From JANRLT01 sp041736895 (GTDB taxonomy: Bacteria; Planctomycetota; Planctomycetia; Pirellulales; JALHPA01): a DNA stretch of 64,000 bases. Made by a program: the position numbers and the translations under genes. The notes beneath the pieces were generated by a model. The model was not told the origin of the DNA, made no database searches, and saw nothing but the letters and a program-made list of their open reading frames with translations. The stretch spans positions 31,904 to 95,903 of the forward strand of contig JBGSSS010000015.1 in assembly GCA_041736895.1 (NCBI GenBank), given 5' to 3'. Positions 60,401 through 64,000 of this stretch are shown one piece after another; the first letter of the stretch is position 1; the number at the start of each line of letters is the position of its first letter.

Positions 60401-60547
60401 GTGGCCGGGGACGAACAACGTGAGGACCCGGAAAGGGTTGATACAGAACTAGAGAAATCCTTAAACGCGTCAAGTCATCAAGCGATTGTTTTCCCCAAGG
60501 TTCGGCATCAACCGTTCCGGGTCTTCCCGTTGGTCAGACCCGGCCAC
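60401..60547. repeat. MITE-like element, copy 2
   Basis: Inverted ends at 60401-60433 and 60515-60547 are essentially identical to those of copy 1; the interior differs in length (81 versus 48 bases). No ORF or target duplication is evident. The remaining bases up to 60688 show no other feature. Confidence 0.7.
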
Positions 60548-60688
60548 GCTGATGTCTTTTGTTCAAATGGAATCACTATCGCCCGCGGGAATTGCTTGTG
60601 AGACACCACGCGCGGCGTTACATTGCAGGAGCCTGAACTGTGGAATTCTATTGCTGGTTTTCATCTTTTTTCGCCGGGGTATCGTTCG

Positions 60689-62569
60689 ATGCATCGTCTT
60701 CTTTTTAGCGCCTTGGCCGTGATGTTCATCTGGAACACCGGTTTGCTCCAGGCTCAAGTCGCCGCGCCCGGCGCGGAGGCGCGCTACATTCACAACAAGG
60801 CGACCTTTGGGTTGATCATGCGGCCGAGCGTGATCTTGCAAAACCCTGAGATTCAGAAGCTGTATAAACTTGCGCAGTCGATGCCCCGTGGCTTGCCCGA
60901 AAAAGAATTGGGCGTGGCGTTTTCGGATATCGACCTCGTGGTCGCCAGCACGACGATGCCCGCAGCGCCGCTGAAAGCCGGCGGCACCGGCATTCCCACG
61001 ATCTTGCTGCGCACCAAAGACGCCGCCACACTGAAGACCATCACCGCGCAAGCCATACGGCCCGACATGCAAAAAAAGACGTTGCCCGGCACGACGATCG
61101 AAGCGATGGTCGCGGCCAAGCCCCATGTGCAGATGGGCGGGTTCATGGGCGAGAGGGCCATGTCCAAGGGCGAGTACGAAAAACTCCAAGCCGAAGCCGA
61201 CGAAGCCGCGAAGTCGCCGGACGCTTGGAAAAGCAGCGACACGTTTGTCTTTCCCGACGACCGGACCATGCTCTTCAGCCAGTATGGTGCGGTCCTGGTC
61301 GGCGTCCTCGAGCAACTGAAACCAGGTGCCGCCGCGCCGGCTTGGGCCAAACAATATGAAGCGGCCGCACGGTTTCCGCTCGCGGCCTATCTCGATGTGA
61401 AACAACTCCGCGAGTTGATCAATGCGGCCACCGGCGGACGTCCGCCCGAGGGGCCCGACGCGATGATGTTTGGCATGGTCTCGCCACTCTGGGAAAAAGC
61501 CGACATGGCGGTTGTCGCGCTCGACACGGGTGACGGACTCAAGCTGACCATTGTCGCACATAGCCCGGATGCCGCTGCGGCCACGGCGCTCAAGGGTTCG
61601 CTCGATGGGCTGCTCGCGATGGGCAAAGGGATGCTGCCGAAGATGAAAGCCGAAGCTGCGAATCTCGACCGGCTGAAACCGGGCCTCGGCGCGCAGCTTT
61701 ACGGCGACCTGGAAAAGGCCGTGAGCGAACTATCGGTCACCACGAACGGCACGATGACGATCGTGAAATTCGGCATCCAGCAGCAAACCCTGGCGACGAT
61801 CACCTCGACGGTCATTCCTTTTCTGGAACTTGCGCAAGAATCAACCCGACAAAACCAGGGAATCAACAATCTCAAGATGATCGCCCTGGGGATGCTCAAT
61901 CACACCGACGCGTACCGAACCTTGCCCGCGCCGGCGCGGATGAAAAAAGATGGGCACCCGCCGCACAGTTGGCGCGTTGCGATCTTGCCGTTTATCGAAG
62001 AAGACTCGCTTTACAAGCAATACAATTTCGACGAACCGTGGGACAGCGAGGCCAACAAAAAGGTGCTCGCGCAAATGCCCGAAATCTATCGCGCGCCGGG
62101 TGCCGACCCCAAGTCGACCAACACATCGTACGTCGTCCCGATCGTTGACAAGGGAATTTTCTCCGCCGAGACGGTCAAGAAGGGGCCGAGCCTGGCAGCG
62201 ATTGCGGACGGCACGAGCAATACGATCACGGTGATCGAAACCGAAACGCAGATCCCGTGGACCAAGCCCGAGGATCTGGTCATCGATCCGACGAAGCCGC
62301 TCCCCGCGCTGGGGTTCGCGAAGAGTCCGTCATTGAACGTCGCGTTCGCCGACGGGTCCGTTCATCGCTTGATCAAGACGCCGACGATGGAGTTGCTACT
62401 GCCGTTCTTGACGGCGAGCGCCGGCGACACGGGCGACCTGGAGAAGCTGCGAGCGCCGTCACCCGCGGGTGCGATGCCCCCGCGTCCCGCTGAGGTCATG
62501 TCGCCGGACGGTCGTGTCAGGGATATTCCCCTTCCCGCACCCCGACCGGTGGAAGGGATTTCGCCGTAG
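60689..62569 (+). CDS. Secreted DUF1559 domain-containing protein
   Basis: About 626 residues from ATG 60689. A signal peptide (LLFSALAVMFIWNTGLLQAQ) is followed by a ~380-residue region of alpha/beta repeats with no recognised family (FADIDLVVASTT-like, LKLTIVAHSPDAAAA), then a DUF1559 domain from about residue 390: NLKMIALGMLNHTDAYRTLPAPA, SWRVAILPFIEEDSLYKQYNFDEPWDSEANKK in parts, ADGTSNTITVIE and NVAFADGSVHRL. The C-terminal 40 residues are Pro-rich. Unlike the gene at 57152 it lacks a pilin N-terminus. A repeat-derived terminator follows. Confidence 0.85.
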   Translation: MHRLLFSALAVMFIWNTGLLQAQVAAPGAEARYIHNKATFGLIMRPSVILQNPEIQKLYKLAQSMPRGLPEKELGVAFSDIDLVVASTTMPAAPLKAGGTGIPTILLRTKDAATLKTITAQAIRPDMQKKTLPGTTIEAMVAAKPHVQMGGFMGERAMSKGEYEKLQAEADEAAKSPDAWKSSDTFVFPDDRTMLFSQYGAVLVGVLEQLKPGAAAPAWAKQYEAAARFPLAAYLDVKQLRELINAATGGRPPEGPDAMMFGMVSPLWEKADMAVVALDTGDGLKLTIVAHSPDAAAATALKGSLDGLLAMGKGMLPKMKAEAANLDRLKPGLGAQLYGDLEKAVSELSVTTNGTMTIVKFGIQQQTLATITSTVIPFLELAQESTRQNQGINNLKMIALGMLNHTDAYRTLPAPARMKKDGHPPHSWRVAILPFIEEDSLYKQYNFDEPWDSEANKKVLAQMPEIYRAPGADPKSTNTSYVVPIVDKGIFSAETVKKGPSLAAIADGTSNTITVIETETQIPWTKPEDLVIDPTKPLPALGFAKSPSLNVAFADGSVHRLIKTPTMELLLPFLTASAGDTGDLEKLRAPSPAGAMPPRPAEVMSPDGRVRDIPLPAPRPVEGISP

Positions 62570-62581
62570 TTTACAGAATAA

Positions 62582-62624
62582 GGTGTCAGGAACCATTTTG
62601 GACATTAGGTTCCTGGCATCTTTT
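62582..62624 (+). terminator. REP-derived hairpin acting as terminator
   Basis: GGTGTCAGGAACC (62582-62594) pairs with GGTTCCTGGCATC (62608-62620), with T-T-T-T following. GGTGTCAGGAACC is a dispersed repeat; another copy is at 63757-63772. Confidence 0.55.
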
Positions 62625-62637
62625 CATTTATTCCGCT

Positions 62638-62721
62638 GATGGGGGAAAGGGCGTTGGCAACCGATTTCCGGCGGCGGGCGTTGGGAACGCGGCGGCCGGT
62701 TCTGCCGCTCCGCCTCCCGCG
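62638..62721. repeat. 84-bp direct repeat, copy 1
   Basis: About 90% identical to 63917-64000. On the reverse strand it reads as an open Ala/Pro/Gly-rich peptide (AAEPAAAFPTPAAGN), ended here by a nearby TAA. Nothing else is seen from 62722 to 62905 except another partial REP (62826-62845). Confidence 0.75.
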
Positions 62722-62905
62722 GGTATCATGCCCCGGACAACCGCCACAACTATTGCGGGTTCCGGTTGATTTTTGGTGGTGGAGTAACGGAACAGGTAGT
62801 AGTACTTGGAACAGATTCTAATTAAGGCTCTCCTGACACCATTTCATGTTCCGTCCCAGATTCCGTTTGGCGCCTCTGCATTCATCATGAACGAGACAAC
62901 CTCAC

Positions 62906-63652
62906 TCAATTTTTGCCCAAGATCAGGTCCAGGACCCAGCACCCTCGCACATGCGGGCCAGGACCACGGCAATGATTGAGGATCTCAGCATCGTCGCAGC
63001 CGGTGTCTTCGAGGGCATCAGCCAGGATCGGCATAGGCCCGAAATCACGGCTCTCGTACATCTGGCCAGCGAGTGCCAAAACCGTCGCCGTTCTCCAACT
63101 GGCCTCGACTCCCTTTGGGTGGAAAGGGTTGCCAAACAAGTCTCGCAAACAAGTGGCTTGTGATTGTTCTTCTTGGATTCTGATGATCTCATCTGGATTG
63201 GCAGTGCCACTGACCGACTGTTGGAGTTCCCGGTAGCTTGACAATCGGGCAGAAACCACAAGATCTGCGGCGTAGATGCAGTGAGAGAAAGATTTCCGCT
63301 CAGCCAGACGAGTCATCTCCATCACGGCACACACTGCCGTGTATTGGGATGCAGCAGATCGGGACCGTAATGCTTTGTATACAGACGCTGTCTCTAACTG
63401 TGCGTGAGCGATCTCAGACGGTAATGCAGCCTGATCCGCCTGACGCTCAACAACTGTCATGGCTTGCCGACATCTTTCGTCACTTAGCAGATCCTGAATT
63501 CGATGACAACAGGCAGTCAGAAAGAGGCGTTGCTTCCTCAGAACACCTTCCTTATCCATCGTATTTCGTAGTAATGCTCGGCCTCGGCCTACTCGGAGAA
63601 AACCGAGCAGGTCAATTGGCCGAGCCGAATTCTGCCACATTTCTTCAGTCAT
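62906..63652 (-). CDS. Gemmata-type RGPGPHVRGCW family protein
   Basis: A 248-residue protein. The N-terminus MTEEMWQNSARPIDLLGFLR and the segments RKQRLFLTACCHRIQDLLSDERCRQAM, LRDLFGNPFHPK and PILADALEDTGCDDAEILNHCRGPGPHVRGCWVLDLILGK (in parts) match a paralogous family I recall from Gemmataceae genomes, usually annotated as hypothetical or alongside SMI1/TIGR02996-type proteins. No enzymatic motif. It stands alone between two copies of an 84-bp repeat. GC content is lower than in its surroundings, which could point to recent arrival. Confidence 0.7.
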   Translation of the reverse strand: MTEEMWQNSARPIDLLGFLRVGRGRALLRNTMDKEGVLRKQRLFLTACCHRIQDLLSDERCRQAMTVVERQADQAALPSEIAHAQLETASVYKALRSRSAASQYTAVCAVMEMTRLAERKSFSHCIYAADLVVSARLSSYRELQQSVSGTANPDEIIRIQEEQSQATCLRDLFGNPFHPKGVEASWRTATVLALAGQMYESRDFGPMPILADALEDTGCDDAEILNHCRGPGPHVRGCWVLDLILGKN

Positions 63653-63756
63653 TAACCACCATCAATAAGGCGAGCAGGGCATCGGCAAGAACAGAAAATC
63701 ACTCTGGCCACGGAAAGAGCGGTGGTGTCAGCCCCATGTATGTGTCACGAAAAAGA

Positions 63757-63772
63757 AAAGGTGTCAGGAACC
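63757..63772. repeat. REP-like GGTGTCAGGAACC copy
   Basis: AAAGGTGTCAGGAACC repeats the sequence at 62582-62594. The flanks 63653-63756 show nothing else. Confidence 0.6.
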
Positions 63773-63795
63773 TATTCGGAATAGCTACCTGTTTT

Positions 63796-64000
63796 CTATC
63801 TACCCTTCTTGCCTGCGCTCAACTTCAAACGCCCCGGCTCCGCCGTGATCTCGAGTTGCGGGATCGTGACGAGTCCCGTCGCATCGGCCTTGGCTTCGCC
63901 GCTGGAAGGATTGTACGATGGGGGAAAGGGCGTTGGCAACCAATTTCCCGCGGCGGCCGTGGGGAACGCGGCGGCCGGTTCTGCCGCTCCGCCGCCCGCG
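63796..64000 (-). CDS. C-terminal end of an unidentified protein, cut by window edge
   Basis: On the reverse strand the frame is open from the window edge for 67 residues and stops at TAG (63796-63798). The last part, YNPSSGEAKADATGLVTIPQLEITAEPGRLKLSAGKKGR in pieces, looks like a beta-rich domain end; the preceding Ala/Pro/Gly-rich part is encoded by the 84-bp repeat 63917-64000. No start codon is visible in the window, so length and family are unknown. Confidence 0.45.
   Translation of the reverse strand, partial: AGGGAAEPAAAFPTAAAGNWLPTPFPPSYNPSSGEAKADATGLVTIPQLEITAEPGRLKLSAGKKGR
63917..64000. repeat. 84-bp direct repeat, copy 2
   Basis: Same sequence as 62638-62721 with about eight differences; in this copy it lies in frame in the partial reverse-strand gene. 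Confidence 0.75.

Noticed and set aside
60115..60423. Possible 102-residue protein on the forward strand
   Set aside because: Most of it is translated from the MITE-like repeats, and it lacks any domain.

Overview
The window looks like chromosomal DNA of a planctomycete (Planctomycetota, probably the Pirellulales/Gemmatales side). The evidence is a DUF1501 Tat-secreted protein, two DUF1559 proteins (one with a type IV pilin-like N-terminus), a BatA/DUF58/MoxR cluster, a multihaem cytochrome fused to HEAT/TPR repeats, a Gemmata-type RGPGPHVRGCW family protein, many short palindromic intergenic repeats and moderately high GC. No rRNA, prophage, transposase or CRISPR array was seen. One tRNA (Thr, CGU) is present.

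Layout. 1-5.2 kb: the 3' end of a leucyl aminopeptidase gene, a hypothetical gene, a DUF1501 gene, a TPR protein carrying two RNA-polymerase alpha-CTD-like domains, tRNA-Thr, and a small structured RNA candidate. 5.5-13.7 kb: a six-gene forward block (methyltransferase-like, CapK/PaaK-like adenylate-forming enzyme, DUF362, diacylglycerol-kinase-like, KdsA, lipoprotein with transglutaminase-like and TPR regions) that looks like envelope glycolipid or polysaccharide work. 13.8-16.2 kb: rpmE-prfA-prmC, a translation-termination module. 16.4-31.4 kb: a long forward cluster of squalene-cyclase-fold protein, BatA/VWA, VWA/GATase-like membrane protein, DUF4175-like membrane protein, a 1395-residue coiled-coil/low-complexity protein, MoxR ATPase and DUF58, a planctomycete version of the Bat/MoxR envelope system. 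32.4-41.4 kb: inositol-phosphatase family, octahaem cytochrome, class IV aminotransferase, ispE, a SpoVG homologue with an inserted zinc ribbon, FtsH and a Dabb protein. 42-49.3 kb: on the reverse strand, a HerA-like ATPase and a branched-chain amino acid ABC transporter operon (livK-livH-livM-livG) whose LivG ATPase contains a roughly 180-residue insertion with two predicted membrane helices; livF is not present. 49.5-56.6 kb: an AddAB-like helicase-nuclease pair. 57-64 kb: DUF1559 proteins, a second MoxR, repeat-rich intergenic DNA, and a Gemmata-type family protein.

The most unusual items are the LivG membrane insertion; two related ~100-bp elements of helically phased A-tracts that each lie just after a stop codon; palindromic repeats that sit in frame inside protein genes or provide their stop codons; the zinc-ribbon SpoVG; the TPR/double alpha-CTD protein; two GTGTT-N6-GAACAC palindromes resembling the LexA site known from Verrucomicrobia; and a reverse-strand promoter-leader-terminator unit upstream of an unknown gene. 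All calls rest on reading the sequence; no database search was run.
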